Translations under genes and position numbers: made by a program
The notes under the pieces: generated by a model
Database searches by the model: none
What the model saw: only the letters and a program-made list of their open reading frames with translations
What the model was told of the DNA's origin: nothing
In this document: positions 24,407 through 33,502 of the stretch, one piece after another
How positions within the stretch are numbered: position 1 is the stretch's first letter
How the letters are laid out: each line of letters starts with the position of its first letter
Source: Clostridia bacterium
GTDB lineage: Bacteria; Bacillota; Clostridia; UBA1212
NCBI GenBank assembly: GCA_017625675.1
Contig: JAGAKK010000049.1
Coordinates: 1 to 38,677, forward strand
Reading direction: 5' to 3'
DNA: 38,677 nt

Positions 24407-25801
24407 TTAAAGTTTTTCGCCACATTCAAGGCAAAACTTAGCGCCTGAAACAAGTTCTTTTCCACAATTAGGACAAACCATCAAAAACTTGTGGCCGCAT
24501 TCAGGACAGAATTTCCCTTTAGCAACAGTATTTCCGCATTCAGGACATACAACTTTATCTGCAGCAACAACCTTCTCTCCACACTCTAAGCAAAATTTTG
24601 CATTATCAGGAAGTACTGCGCCACATTTAGCACATTTTGCATTACTATTTTCTTGTACAGGTTTCTCTGCAGAATTTGAAAAGCCTTTAAACATTTCCCC
24701 AAGCTGAGGTGCAACAGCACCCGCTGCAGCCATACCGACACCGAGACCTATCATATCACCTGCAACTCCGCCACCGCTGCCATTAATTGTCATATTGCCA
24801 ATTCCTTCTGCATAGGCCTTCTGTACGTCGGCAGCCAAAACGTCTCTTTGGTTGTATCCTTTCGCTGCCATAACCTCTGCTTCTGCCAAACCAGCCATTT
24901 TTGCGGCTTGTGCCTCTGCTTGCGCACGAATAAGCTCACGCTCTGCTTCACGCCTTGCCACTTCTGTTGCAGTTAACTGACGTTCCATCTCCATTTTACG
25001 ACGAGCTGCAGTAACTTCCGCTTCCGCATCCGCCTGTGCCGACTTTACAAGTGCATCAGCTTGAATCATTCTTGTCTGGAATGACACAGTATGTAATTCC
25101 TTCATTTTTCGGAAATTAGGATCATTTTCAGGAAGTGCAACATTCGTAATATAGAACTGAGGAATTGTAAGACCATATTCTTCAAAACCACCGATAATGC
25201 TTTTACGCATTATTTCCGACAGCATTTCAAGCTTTTCATCAATTTCGAGAATGTTGATATTGTTCGTTTTTATCGCATTTGACAGATTCGACTTCACTGC
25301 TGTTGAAATAAGAGGACGGAATGAATTCTGCACGGATTTTGTAAATCCTATACCATTTTCTCCCCAAGCTATGCCATTCATTGTTCCGACAAGCTTCAAA
25401 AGAAGTTTACGTGAATCTGCAACAGCAAGATTCATTTCTCCACAAGCTCCAATTTCTAACGGTATACCAAGATTAGGGTCCAGATATCTTACCTTTGAAT
25501 CAGTCCCCCATTTAATGGCCATCTGCACTGTCTTGTTTACAAAATATACTTCGCAATGAAACGGTGTTTCTCCATCGACTGTTTTATTAATAAATTTACC
25601 GAGTTTAGGAATATTTTGCGTCTCTAACGTATGTCTACCGGGGCCAAACAAATCAAGAGCCTCACCGTTCATAAAGAAAATTGCTTCCTGACTCTCGTGA
25701 ACTATAAGTTGAGTAAGACTGTTAAAGTCCTCCGAAGGATGTTTCCACACAAAGGTGCTATTATCGCCTTCATACTTAATTACTTCTGCAATTTTTGCCA
25801 T
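24407..25801 (-). CDS. SPFH/band-7 protein with three C-terminal zinc ribbons
   Basis: 464 residues. An SPFH domain of the YdjI/'virion core protein' type occupies about 1–235. An Ala/Glu/Arg-rich coiled coil (245–335) and a Gly-rich stretch (340–365) follow. Three CxxC…CxxC zinc ribbons end the protein (Cys 390/393/404/407, 419/422/432/435, 443/446/457/460). There is no clear transmembrane span. SPFH proteins form oligomeric membrane-associated scaffolds; the zinc ribbons may bind nucleic acid or protein and echo the single zinc ribbon at the start of both TIR receptors. ATG 25801 has GGAGG 8 nt upstream; a longer frame to 25843 is rejected. It is the first gene of the five-gene cluster. Confidence 0.85.
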   Translation of the reverse strand: MAKIAEVIKYEGDNSTFVWKHPSEDFNSLTQLIVHESQEAIFFMNGEALDLFGPGRHTLETQNIPKLGKFINKTVDGETPFHCEVYFVNKTVQMAIKWGTDSKVRYLDPNLGIPLEIGACGEMNLAVADSRKLLLKLVGTMNGIAWGENGIGFTKSVQNSFRPLISTAVKSNLSNAIKTNNINILEIDEKLEMLSEIMRKSIIGGFEEYGLTIPQFYITNVALPENDPNFRKMKELHTVSFQTRMIQADALVKSAQADAEAEVTAARRKMEMERQLTATEVARREAERELIRAQAEAQAAKMAGLAEAEVMAAKGYNQRDVLAADVQKAYAEGIGNMTINGSGGGVAGDMIGLGVGMAAAGAVAPQLGEMFKGFSNSAEKPVQENSNAKCAKCGAVLPDNAKFCLECGEKVVAADKVVCPECGNTVAKGKFCPECGHKFLMVCPNCGKELVSGAKFCLECGEKL

Positions 25802-25885
25802 TGAAAATACCTCCATAATATTTATATGCAACATAAAATACAAATTTGTTGTAAAACTTTACAAAATACCTATTCTATCAACCTA

Positions 25886-25914
25886 AATATACCATATTAG
25901 TTTAATATTTACAA
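25886..25914 (-). promoter_or_regulatory. Predicted promoter of the SPFH–HEPN–TIR cluster
   Basis: On the minus strand TTGTAA (25914–25909) and TATATT (25891–25886) are 17 nt apart, about 85 nt before the SPFH start codon, in an AT-rich gap. It is the best sigma-A-like match in the gap between the his terminator and the cluster. Confidence 0.45.
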
Positions 25915-25982
25915 TGTTTTTTAGAATTTTATTTTCTTTTTTGCATATAATTACATTGACCGTTACTATGATTTTTTTATTC

Positions 25983-26025
25983 AAAAAACCCTCGGGGAGC
26001 ATCAAAAACACTCCCCGAGGGTTTT
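25983..26025 (-). terminator. Terminator of the histidine operon
   Basis: A perfect 15-bp stem (25985–25999 with 26011–26025, core CCCTCGGGGAG) and 11-nt loop, followed on the minus strand by six T. It lies 30 nt after the hisIE stop codon and separates the his operon from the TIR cluster. Confidence 0.92.
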
Positions 26026-26054
26026 CACCTTCACTATTTACTTTTTAACACAAA

Positions 26055-26723
26055 TCACTTTCCGCCGGCCTTTGATGTCTCCTGCTTTACCTTCTTGTCG
26101 ATTACGTGTCTTGAGCCCAGCTCGTCACGGATGTCATTAACGGTGATACCCATCTGCACCATAAGCACCAGCACGTGGTACGCAAGGTCAGAAATCTCGT
26201 AAATCGTCTCCGCCTTGTCGTTCTTCATTGCGCCGATAAGCACCTCGGAAGACTCCTCGCCCACCTTCTTGAGAATCTTTTCAAGACCCTTGCTGAAAAG
26301 GTACGTAGTGTATGAGCCTTCAGGCATCTTTTCCTTTCTGCCAGTAAGAAGCGCATAGAGGCCGTCCACTGAAAACTCCGCCTTGTCATCGTCCTGATAA
26401 AGAGCCTCGAAAAAGCAACTCTCACTGCCTGTGTGGCAAGCAGGGCCGTCCTTTATAACCTTTACAACCAATGCATCATAGTCGCAGTCTGCCGTAATGC
26501 TGATAATGTGCTGGCGGTTGCCGCTTGTCTCGCCCTTTCTCCACAGCTCCTGCCTTGACCTTGACCAGAAGCAAGTCATTTTCTCCTCAAGGGAAATTTT
26601 AAGGCTCTCCTCGTTCATATATGCCACGGTGAGCACCTGACCTGTGTAGAAATCCTGTACAACTGCGGGAACAAGGCCCTTGTCGTCAAATTTTATCTTT
26701 TTAAGAACATCCTCGTAAATCAT
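26055..26723 (-). CDS. hisIE: Bifunctional phosphoribosyl-AMP cyclohydrolase / phosphoribosyl-ATP pyrophosphatase
   Basis: 222 residues, a fusion. The HisI part (1–105) has VAYMNEESL, the SRSRQELWRKGETSGN signature and ADCDYDALVVKV with zinc-binding Cys/Asp residues. The HisE part (about 120–215) has the helical segment KILKKVGEESSEVLIGAMKN typical of the MazG-like pyrophosphatase. It carries out steps 2 and 3 of histidine synthesis. GGAGG lies 9 nt before the ATG. Last gene of the operon, 27 nt after hisF. Confidence 0.96.
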   Translation of the reverse strand: MIYEDVLKKIKFDDKGLVPAVVQDFYTGQVLTVAYMNEESLKISLEEKMTCFWSRSRQELWRKGETSGNRQHIISITADCDYDALVVKVIKDGPACHTGSESCFFEALYQDDDKAEFSVDGLYALLTGRKEKMPEGSYTTYLFSKGLEKILKKVGEESSEVLIGAMKNDKAETIYEISDLAYHVLVLMVQMGITVNDIRDELGSRHVIDKKVKQETSKAGGK

Positions 26724-26750
26724 TTTGAAAATCCTCCAAGTAAAAAATAT

Positions 26751-27509
26751 TTATCGTCTTACGTTAATGCCTGCCTGGGCAAGATAATTTTTAAGTTCAC
26801 CAATATTAACGGTCTTAAAGTGGAAAATCGAAGCCGCAAGACCTGCGTCCACACCTTTTACCGTGTCAAAAAGTGTTTTGAAATCCTCCATACAGCCTGC
26901 TCCCCCTGAGGCAATAATTGGTATGCTCACAACCTCTGCAAATGCTGACAACATTTCAATGTCAAAGCCCTGTTTTACGCCGTCAGTGTCAATGCTGTTT
27001 AACACGATCTCGCCGGCTCCCAAAGCCTCTCCCTCGCGGGCCCAATTAAGGGCATCAATACCCGTTGCCTTTCTGCCCCCTGCGGTAAAAAGCTCAAACT
27101 TGCCGTTTACTCTCTTAACGTCCATTGACAACACCACGCACTGGTCGCCGTATCGCTTTGCCGCGTCGTTAATAAGCCTTTGGTTTTTAATGGCGCCGGA
27201 ATTGACGCTGACCTTGTCTGCGCCGCATTTAAGCACCCTGTCAAAGTCCTCAAGAGTGTTGATGCTTCCGCCCACTGTAAGGGGAATAAACACCTGGCTT
27301 GCCACCGCCGTCAACACGTCGGTGAAAATACCTCTGCCCTCAACGCTTGCGGTAATGTCATAAAACACAAGCTCGTCTGCGCCGGACTCATTATAAAACT
27401 TTGCAAGAGCCACCGGGTCGTCCACGTCCTGAACGCCCTCAAAATTAACGCCCTTCACCACTCTGCCGTGCCTTATGTCAAGGCAGGGAATAATTCTTTT
27501 CGTAATCAT
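26751..27509 (-). CDS. hisF: Imidazole glycerol phosphate synthase, cyclase subunit
   Basis: 252 residues, a TIM barrel. It starts with IPCLDIRHGRVVKGVNF (catalytic Asp11), has the SVNSGAI phosphate loop, the second catalytic aspartate in NSIDTDGVKQGF and a second phosphate site in IASGGAG. With HisH it makes IGP and AICAR. Its ATG overlaps the hisA stop by 4 nt. Confidence 0.97.
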   Translation of the reverse strand: MITKRIIPCLDIRHGRVVKGVNFEGVQDVDDPVALAKFYNESGADELVFYDITASVEGRGIFTDVLTAVASQVFIPLTVGGSINTLEDFDRVLKCGADKVSVNSGAIKNQRLINDAAKRYGDQCVVLSMDVKRVNGKFELFTAGGRKATGIDALNWAREGEALGAGEIVLNSIDTDGVKQGFDIEMLSAFAEVVSIPIIASGGAGCMEDFKTLFDTVKGVDAGLAASIFHFKTVNIGELKNYLAQAGINVRR

Positions 27510-28216
27510 ACAGCCGCCAATGCCTCCTCAAGAGTCAACTTGCCCTCGTAAATGGCCTTGCCCACGATGGCACCTGAGCAGCCCATTGCCGCCAATTCCT
27601 TTATCTCAGAAACGGTAGTTACGCCCCCTGACGCAACGATTCCAAGGCCCTCTATCTGACAAAGTTCTTTATACAAAGGCAAATTGCAGCCTGAAAGCAT
27701 TCCGTCCCTTGAAATATCAGTAAAAATTACCGTTTTGCAGCCGGCCTCCGCAAGAGTCTTGCAAAACTCCACAGCAGGAAGCTCCGTCTTCTCTATCCAG
27801 CCGCCTACTGCCACCATACCGTCCTTGGCATCAACGCCCACAACGATCTTTTCACCGTACTTTTCAATCATTCTCTTGGTAAAGTCAAAATCCTTTACCG
27901 CTACAGTGCCAAGAATCACTCTGCCGATGCCTGCGTCAAGGTAGGCTTTGATCTTTTCCTCGTCACGGATTCCTCCGCCAACCTCAGTAAAGATTCCGTC
28001 CTCTGCAGCCAATTTGCTGATAACATCAAGATTTGCAAGAGTTCCGTGCTTTGCGCCGTCAAGATCAACGATGTGAAGGCACCTTGCTCCTTTTGCCTTG
28101 AAGTCACGAAGGGCATCCAAAGGCGACTCAGCATACTTTTTCACGCTGTCATAATCGCCTTTCGTAAGGCGGACAACGTTGCCGCCGATAATATCTATTG
28201 CAGGAAATATCTCCAC
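27506..28216 (-). CDS. hisA: ProFAR isomerase
   Basis: 236 residues, a TIM barrel and HisF relative. Catalytic Asp8 is in FPAIDIIGGNVVRL; EVGGGIRDE and the FTDISRDGML segment with the second catalytic Asp follow, then VASGGVTT for phosphate. It opens the ribose ring of ProFAR in the fourth step of the pathway. It starts 13 nt after the hisH stop with an AGGAGG-like site (GTACTGAAAAG region is the end of that leader). Confidence 0.96.
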   Translation of the reverse strand: MEIFPAIDIIGGNVVRLTKGDYDSVKKYAESPLDALRDFKAKGARCLHIVDLDGAKHGTLANLDVISKLAAEDGIFTEVGGGIRDEEKIKAYLDAGIGRVILGTVAVKDFDFTKRMIEKYGEKIVVGVDAKDGMVAVGGWIEKTELPAVEFCKTLAEAGCKTVIFTDISRDGMLSGCNLPLYKELCQIEGLGIVASGGVTTVSEIKELAAMGCSGAIVGKAIYEGKLTLEEALAAV

Positions 28217-28229
28217 TTTTCAGTACCTC

Positions 28230-28841
28230 CTAAATCTCAGAAAAGGCCTTTAAAATCTTAAGGCCGTCATTGCCGCTTTTCTCAGGGTGAAATTGCGTGC
28301 CGTAAACGTTTCCCTTTGAAACAGCGCCGGTCACCTCAAAACCGTACTCAGACGTAGCAAGAACGTAATCAGGCTCGGTGTCTGCATAAAAGGAATGCAC
28401 GTAGTACATGTAATCCCCTTGCTTTGTATACTTCATCAAGGGATTGTCCGGCTTCTTTACGTCAAGAGCATTCCAGCCGATATGGGGCACTTTAAGACTT
28501 CCTTTAAGCACGTCATCCAAGGGCACAACGCTGCCGGGAATAAGACCAAGACCCTTGTGTTCTCCGTATTCAAAGCTTTTCTCAAAGAGAAGCTGCATAC
28601 CAAGGCAAATACCCATCAAAGGCTTGCCCTCCTTGACTTCATCAAGAATCACGTCTGCAAGGCCTGAATTAAATAATTTCTCCGCCGCATCTCCGAAAGC
28701 GCCTACACCGGGCAAAATAATTCTGTCACATTTCTTTATTTCAGAAGGGTCGGAAGTTACCACCGCATCAAGGTCCAGCTTCTTCAAAGACCCTGCCAGC
28801 GAAAACAAATTTCCTACGCCGTAATCAATAATCGCAATCAT
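28230..28841 (-). CDS. hisH: Imidazole glycerol phosphate synthase, glutaminase subunit
   Basis: 203 residues, a class I glutamine amidotransferase. The nucleophile cysteine is in MGICLGMQLLFE and the His–Glu pair is in GTQFHPEKSG. It feeds ammonia to HisF. The start codon overlaps the hisB stop (ATGA). Confidence 0.97.
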   Translation of the reverse strand: MIAIIDYGVGNLFSLAGSLKKLDLDAVVTSDPSEIKKCDRIILPGVGAFGDAAEKLFNSGLADVILDEVKEGKPLMGICLGMQLLFEKSFEYGEHKGLGLIPGSVVPLDDVLKGSLKVPHIGWNALDVKKPDNPLMKYTKQGDYMYYVHSFYADTEPDYVLATSEYGFEVTGAVSKGNVYGTQFHPEKSGNDGLKILKAFSEI

Positions 28842-29431
28842 AAAACACCTTTTGTTGAAGGAACCTTGTCCCCAAGCTTTTCATCAATCTCCACAGCCTC
28901 TTTCAAAGCCCTTGCAAGACACTTGAACACGCCCTCGATAATGTGGTGAGCGTTAGTTCCGGAAAGCTGCTTTACGTGAAGAGTAATATTCATATTTCTC
29001 ACAAAAGCCTGCAAAAACTCTTCGCAAAGCTCCGTGTCAAAATCTCCCACCTTCTCAGGGGCAATATTAAGGTCGTGGCAAAGAAGCGCCCTGCCGCTTA
29101 TGTCAAGGGCAATCATAATAAGAGTTTCGTCCATTGGCAATATAAAGCTTCCGTAACGCTTAATGCCCTTCTTCTCCCCTAAAGCCTTAGAAAAAGCCAT
29201 TCCGAGAGCAATTCCCACGTCCTCAACGGTGTGGTGAAAATCCACCTCGCTGTCGCCTTTTACGTTAACGCAAAGGTCAAACATTCCGTGGGATGCAAAA
29301 AGAGTCAACATGTGGTTAAGAAAACCGCAATCGGTCTTAATGTCGCTGTTTCCCTTGCCGTCAAGGTCAAGAGAAAGCTCAATCTGAGTTTCCTTCGTAT
29401 ATCTTTTAATTTCGGTATTTCTCATTGTCAA
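28838..29431 (-). CDS. hisB: Imidazoleglycerol-phosphate dehydratase
   Basis: 197 residues, the monofunctional dehydratase without the N-terminal phosphatase of enteric HisB. Metal-binding histidine motifs are visible: FLNHMLTLFASHG, FHHTVEDVGIALG and NAHHIIEGVFKCLARAL. Because it lacks the phosphatase half, histidinol-phosphate phosphatase must come from elsewhere. It overlaps the hisC stop by 4 nt; a second in-frame ATG two codons in is possible as the start. Confidence 0.97.
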   Translation of the reverse strand: MTMRNTEIKRYTKETQIELSLDLDGKGNSDIKTDCGFLNHMLTLFASHGMFDLCVNVKGDSEVDFHHTVEDVGIALGMAFSKALGEKKGIKRYGSFILPMDETLIMIALDISGRALLCHDLNIAPEKVGDFDTELCEEFLQAFVRNMNITLHVKQLSGTNAHHIIEGVFKCLARALKEAVEIDEKLGDKVPSTKGVL

Positions 29432-30477
29432 ATCCTTTCCAGCACTTCAATAAGAGCATCCATCTGTTCCTTTGTGCCAATGGTAATTCTTATAAAATCA
29501 TCTATTCTGGGCTTGTTAAAATGTCTTACCAGTATTCCTGCCTCACGAAGAGTCTTATAAAGGGACTCCCCGGATACGCCCTCTTTCTTTGCAAAAATAA
29601 AATTGGCGTCAGAAGGAAGCACGAAAAAGCCTGCCTTTTTAAGGCTCTCTGCCGTGTACTCACGGTTTTTAATTACCGTATCAACACACTGTCTGAAATA
29701 TGCCTCATCTTCAATGGCGGCCTTTCCTGCCACCAATGAAAGCCTGTCTGCATTGTAGGGGTTAAAGGAAAACTTCATTGTGTTAAGGTCCTGAATAATT
29801 TCCTTACCGGCAATACCGAAGCCAAGCCTTGCTCCTGCAAGGTTTCTTGATTTAGAAAAAGTACGAACCACCAGAAGATTATCATACTCCGAAACAAGAG
29901 GCACCGCAGTCGTTCCGCCAAAGTCCACGTAGGCCTCGTCAATTACCACTACGTTTTCCCTGTTATTATCAAGGATATTTCTTATCTCGTCAAGGGTCAA
30001 TGACATACCCGTGGGAGCATTTGGGTTTGCAATGTAAATGGTTCTGCCTGCGTTAAAGTAATCAGAGGGCTCTACACGGTAATCGTTTGTCAAAGGAACA
30101 GCCTTTCCGTCAATACAGCAAAGGTCTGCATACACGCTGTAAAAACCGTAGGATATATCAGGGTAACAAGCACCCTTGTCCTTGTCGCAAAAAGCAAGAA
30201 AGGAAAAAGCTAAAACCTCGTCACTTCCGTTGCCCACAAAAACGTTTTCGGGAGAAACTCCCGCATAGTCTGCAATGGTCTTGCAAAGCTCCTTGCACTC
30301 AGGGTCGGGGTAAAGGTTAAGGCTTCCCGACTCCCCTTTTATGGCCTCAATCACCGATGGCGCAGGGGGAAAGGGACTTTCGTTGGTATTAAGCTTTATA
30401 TACTTTCTGTTCTGTGGCTGTTCGCCTGGTGTATAAGGCTCAATATCACTGTACCTTGCCGACAAAAATCTGCTCAT
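29428..30477 (-). CDS. hisC: Histidinol-phosphate aminotransferase
   Basis: 349 residues, a fold-type I PLP enzyme. NTNESPFPPAPSV near the start, the NPNAPTGM substrate/PLP segment, VVIDEAYVDFGG and the PLP-lysine segment RTFSKSRNLAGARLG are present. It converts imidazole-acetol phosphate to histidinol phosphate. It follows hisD by 4 nt. Confidence 0.95.
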   Translation of the reverse strand: MSRFLSARYSDIEPYTPGEQPQNRKYIKLNTNESPFPPAPSVIEAIKGESGSLNLYPDPECKELCKTIADYAGVSPENVFVGNGSDEVLAFSFLAFCDKDKGACYPDISYGFYSVYADLCCIDGKAVPLTNDYRVEPSDYFNAGRTIYIANPNAPTGMSLTLDEIRNILDNNRENVVVIDEAYVDFGGTTAVPLVSEYDNLLVVRTFSKSRNLAGARLGFGIAGKEIIQDLNTMKFSFNPYNADRLSLVAGKAAIEDEAYFRQCVDTVIKNREYTAESLKKAGFFVLPSDANFIFAKKEGVSGESLYKTLREAGILVRHFNKPRIDDFIRITIGTKEQMDALIEVLERI

Positions 30478-30481
30478 ATTA

Positions 30482-31762
30482 TCACACTTTCTTTACTCTT
30501 GTACAAACACTCTCTGCGTGAGCATCAAGGCCTTCGCTTCTGGCAAATTTCTCTACAAAAGGAGCCGCCTCACAAAGGGCCTCACGGGAATAATAAATAT
30601 ACGATGATTTTTTGATAAAATCGTCTACCGACAAGGGAGAGGAAAATCTCGCCGTGCCGTTTGTAGGAAGCGTATGATTAGGGCCTGCAAAATAGTCACC
30701 CAGCGCCTCAGGGCAATTTCTTCCCATAAAAATACTGCCTGCATTCTTAATAAGGCTGAGGTATTCAAAAGGATTGTCGGTGCATATCTCAAGGTGCTCC
30801 GGAGCAATCATGTTGGCAATGTCGCAACCCTCTTTAAGGTCTTTTGCCACGATAATCTTTCCGTTGTTATCAATGGAGTCGCGGCAAAGGTCTTTTCTGG
30901 GGAGCAAGGGAATCTGTCTCTCAAGCTCCGCCTGAACCTTAAGCGCCAGCTCCTTGCTGTCGGTAATAAGAACCGCGCTGGCATTTCTGTCGTGCTCTGC
31001 CTGAGAAAGAAGGTCTGCCGCCACACACTCCGGATCGCTCTTGCCGTCTGCCAGCACCAATATCTCACTTGGGCCTGCAATCATATCAATATTTACTCTG
31101 CCGAAAACTTTTTTCTTCGCCGCCGCCACAAACACGTTTCCGGGACCAACGATTTTGTCAACCTTAGGAACGCTTTCAGTACCAATTGCAAGTGCCGCAA
31201 TAGCCTGAGCGCCGCCCATCTTAAAAATTCTGTCAACCCCTGCAAGCTTTGCCGCAAAAAGAATAGGCGCAGGAATCTTTCCGTCCTTTCCGGGCGGTGT
31301 GGTCATTATTATCTCACTTACACCTGCGATTTTTGCAGGAATTGCATTCATAAGTACGCTGCTGGGGTAGCTTGCGCTTCCTCCCGGCACGTAAAGGCCC
31401 GCCTTTTCAATAGGCGTAATTTTCTGACCGAGAATAATACCCTCTTTTTCGGTAATTGCAAAGCCGTTTCTCACCTGCTTTTCGTGGAAAAACCTGATAT
31501 TTTCCGCAGATTTCTTCATAGTTTCCTTGAGCTCATCGGAAACTGCATTTACGGCCTCCTCAATCTCCTCCGGTGAAACCTCAAGGGCTTTAAGTGTCAC
31601 TTTGTCAAATTTTTCACAATACTCAAAAAGAGCCTCGTCCCCTCTTGCCTCAACGTCTGCAATTATCTCAGCAGCCACCTTGTCAGCCATATCAGTGGCC
31701 GCAGTCTCTCTTTTCAATATATCCTCTGTCTTAACCTGACAGGTCTCCATTATCCTGATCAT
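30482..31762 (-). CDS. hisD: Histidinol dehydrogenase
   Basis: 426 residues. The glycine-rich YVPGGSASYPSSVLMN segment, KMGGAQAIAALA, VGPGNVFVAAAK, the signature from MIAGPSEILVLAD to the QAEHDRNA zinc/active-site histidine, APEHLEICTDNP, and NHTLPTNGTARFSSPLS are all present. It performs the two final NAD-dependent oxidations to histidine. Its ATG overlaps the hisG stop by 4 nt. Confidence 0.98.
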   Translation of the reverse strand: MIRIMETCQVKTEDILKRETAATDMADKVAAEIIADVEARGDEALFEYCEKFDKVTLKALEVSPEEIEEAVNAVSDELKETMKKSAENIRFFHEKQVRNGFAITEKEGIILGQKITPIEKAGLYVPGGSASYPSSVLMNAIPAKIAGVSEIIMTTPPGKDGKIPAPILFAAKLAGVDRIFKMGGAQAIAALAIGTESVPKVDKIVGPGNVFVAAAKKKVFGRVNIDMIAGPSEILVLADGKSDPECVAADLLSQAEHDRNASAVLITDSKELALKVQAELERQIPLLPRKDLCRDSIDNNGKIIVAKDLKEGCDIANMIAPEHLEICTDNPFEYLSLIKNAGSIFMGRNCPEALGDYFAGPNHTLPTNGTARFSSPLSVDDFIKKSSYIYYSREALCEAAPFVEKFARSEGLDAHAESVCTRVKKV

Positions 31763-32379
31763 TTTTTAAGCTCCTTTATCTTTGCGGTAATGTTCTCAAT
31801 CTCCTCTGACTTAAAACGATAACTGCTCTTGTTGGCAATAAGTCTTGCGCTGATAGGTAGTATCTTCGTCTCCGGATGCAAGTGATTTTCCCTTAAAGTC
31901 GTACCCGTTTCCACAATGTCCACGATTACGTCGGAAAGGCCCAGAAGAGGCGCCAATTCGATTGAACCGCTGAGTTTTATTATCTCAATTTCTCTGTTGA
32001 GGCTCTTGTAATAAGCCCCTGCAATATGAGGATATTTCGTGGCAACTCTCAGCACGGAGTCCTTGTCCTCTGTGTAGCCGTCCTTCACGCACACACACAT
32101 ATTGCACTTTCCTATATCAAGGTCAAGAAGTTCGTACACGTCAGGCTCTGTTTCCACAAGAGTATCTTTTCCCACTACACCAATGTCTGCCGCGCCTCTT
32201 TCTACGTAAATTCCTACGTCAGAGGGCTTTACAAGGAAGTAACGGATTGTGCCGTCGCTGTTTTCAATAACAAGTCTTCTGTCGTCAGGGGTTGGCTCTT
32301 CGCACTCATAACCTATAGCCGAAAATATCTCACGGACTTTCTTTCCTATCCTGCCCTTTGGCAATGCAACGTTAAGCAT
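31759..32379 (-). CDS. hisG: ATP phosphoribosyltransferase, short form
   Basis: 206 residues. It lacks the C-terminal regulatory domain of long HisG, so it needs HisZ, which is encoded just upstream. NVALPKGRIGKKV, GAADIGVVGKD and the PRPP loop IVDIVETGTTLREN are visible. ATG 32379 is chosen because the family begins MLNVALPKGR; the frame can extend 13 codons further to 32418 inside hisZ, which is unlikely. The start overlaps the hisZ end by 8 nt, with GAGGGG about 10 nt upstream. Confidence 0.96.
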   Translation of the reverse strand: MLNVALPKGRIGKKVREIFSAIGYECEEPTPDDRRLVIENSDGTIRYFLVKPSDVGIYVERGAADIGVVGKDTLVETEPDVYELLDLDIGKCNMCVCVKDGYTEDKDSVLRVATKYPHIAGAYYKSLNREIEIIKLSGSIELAPLLGLSDVIVDIVETGTTLRENHLHPETKILPISARLIANKSSYRFKSEEIENITAKIKELKK

Positions 32380-33502
32380 TCTCCTTTGCCCCCTCTCCTT
32401 TGTTTCCTCTGAGGTCAATCACTGTCTCGTATTTCACGTTCTCCGGCAACGCCTTTTCAGCAATTACCTTGAGTCCTGAATTTCTTCTGTTCTCCACAGC
32501 TTTCATAACTTCAAAGGCCGCAGACTTATCGTCATACAATATTACGGTATCAACGGAATTTCCGCCGTTCTCTTTAAGAAATCTGTCAAGCTCGTAGAAG
32601 TTAATCGCAAAGCCCATTGCCTGCAAATTCTCCTTGCCCATTTTCTTAAGAAGATTATCGTATCTTCCGCCTACAAGGGCAGAAGCCGCAACGCCTTCAA
32701 TGTATCCGCAGAACATTATTCCGTTGTAATATTGTGTGTCGCTGATGGTGTCAAAGTCAAGCACCACACGCTCCTTGTACTCGCTGTTTTCAAAGAACTC
32801 CGCAACCATTGCCAATTCCTCTGCAGCCCCAAGCATTTCGTCATTACAAGAAATCTCCTTTAATGCCTTCGCCGCTCCGCCAAGCTTTCCGCCTGCCGCA
32901 ATGATTCCTTCAATTCTCTTCTGGGTCGCTTCGTCAATTCCGTTTTCTTCGCAAACTCTCGCCGCATCGTGAGGACTTTTTCTCTTGATACAATCAAGAA
33001 TTTTCTCTTTCACCGTATAATCAGCATCAATGGACTCCATCAATCCTGAAATGATGCCCATGTGGGAAACGGTGAGAACAAAAGACTTGTCAATAATTTC
33101 AAGGCTCTTAATAGCAAGCATCAGAACCTCAACAGTCTTTATAATATCAATCTCGCCTATAAACTCAAGGCCGGTCTGGCTTATCTCACGATACTCCCCG
33201 TCTTTCTTTATCATACGGTAAATATTTTCCACGTAATAAAGCCTCTGGCTGTCCTTCACGTCGTTTTTAACGTTTTTTACAATGCTAAGCGTAACGTCAG
33301 GCTTCAACGCCATAAGACGGCCGCCCTTGTCGGTAAAAGTAATGTAGCTTCCGTTACCGAGGAAGTTTTTATTTTCAAGGTAAAAACCATATTCCTCAAA
33401 CTGATTCATACGGTATTTCACGTATCCACTCTGCTCATAAAGTTGTCTCAATTTAAGTGAAACAATATCTGCTTTTTTAAGTATCTCCGATTGAATGTTC
33501 AT
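32372..33502 (-). CDS. hisZ: ATP phosphoribosyltransferase regulatory subunit
   Basis: About 376 residues, a histidyl-tRNA-synthetase-like protein without the anticodon-binding domain. It has class II synthetase-type features (LMALKPDVTLSIVKNV motif 2 region, FDTISDTQYYNGIMF, LVGGRYDNLL). It binds short HisG and makes it sensitive to histidine. The start may be ATG 33502 or TTG 33511: a GGATGG site is 10 nt before the ATG. First gene of the operon, behind a strong promoter at 33549–33577; no T-box or attenuator hairpin is evident in the roughly 40-nt leader. Confidence 0.94.
   Translation of the reverse strand: MNIQSEILKKADIVSLKLRQLYEQSGYVKYRMNQFEEYGFYLENKNFLGNGSYITFTDKGGRLMALKPDVTLSIVKNVKNDVKDSQRLYYVENIYRMIKKDGEYREISQTGLEFIGEIDIIKTVEVLMLAIKSLEIIDKSFVLTVSHMGIISGLMESIDADYTVKEKILDCIKRKSPHDAARVCEENGIDEATQKRIEGIIAAGGKLGGAAKALKEISCNDEMLGAAEELAMVAEFFENSEYKERVVLDFDTISDTQYYNGIMFCGYIEGVAASALVGGRYDNLLKKMGKENLQAMGFAINFYELDRFLKENGGNSVDTVILYDDKSAAFEVMKAVENRRNSGLKVIAEKALPENVKYETVIDLRGNKGEGAKENA

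Noticed and set aside
17464..25801. Reverse transcriptase or template repeat inside the cluster
   Set aside because: I looked for a reverse-transcriptase frame and for a second A-rich copy of the variable-region flanks on both strands and found neither in the window.
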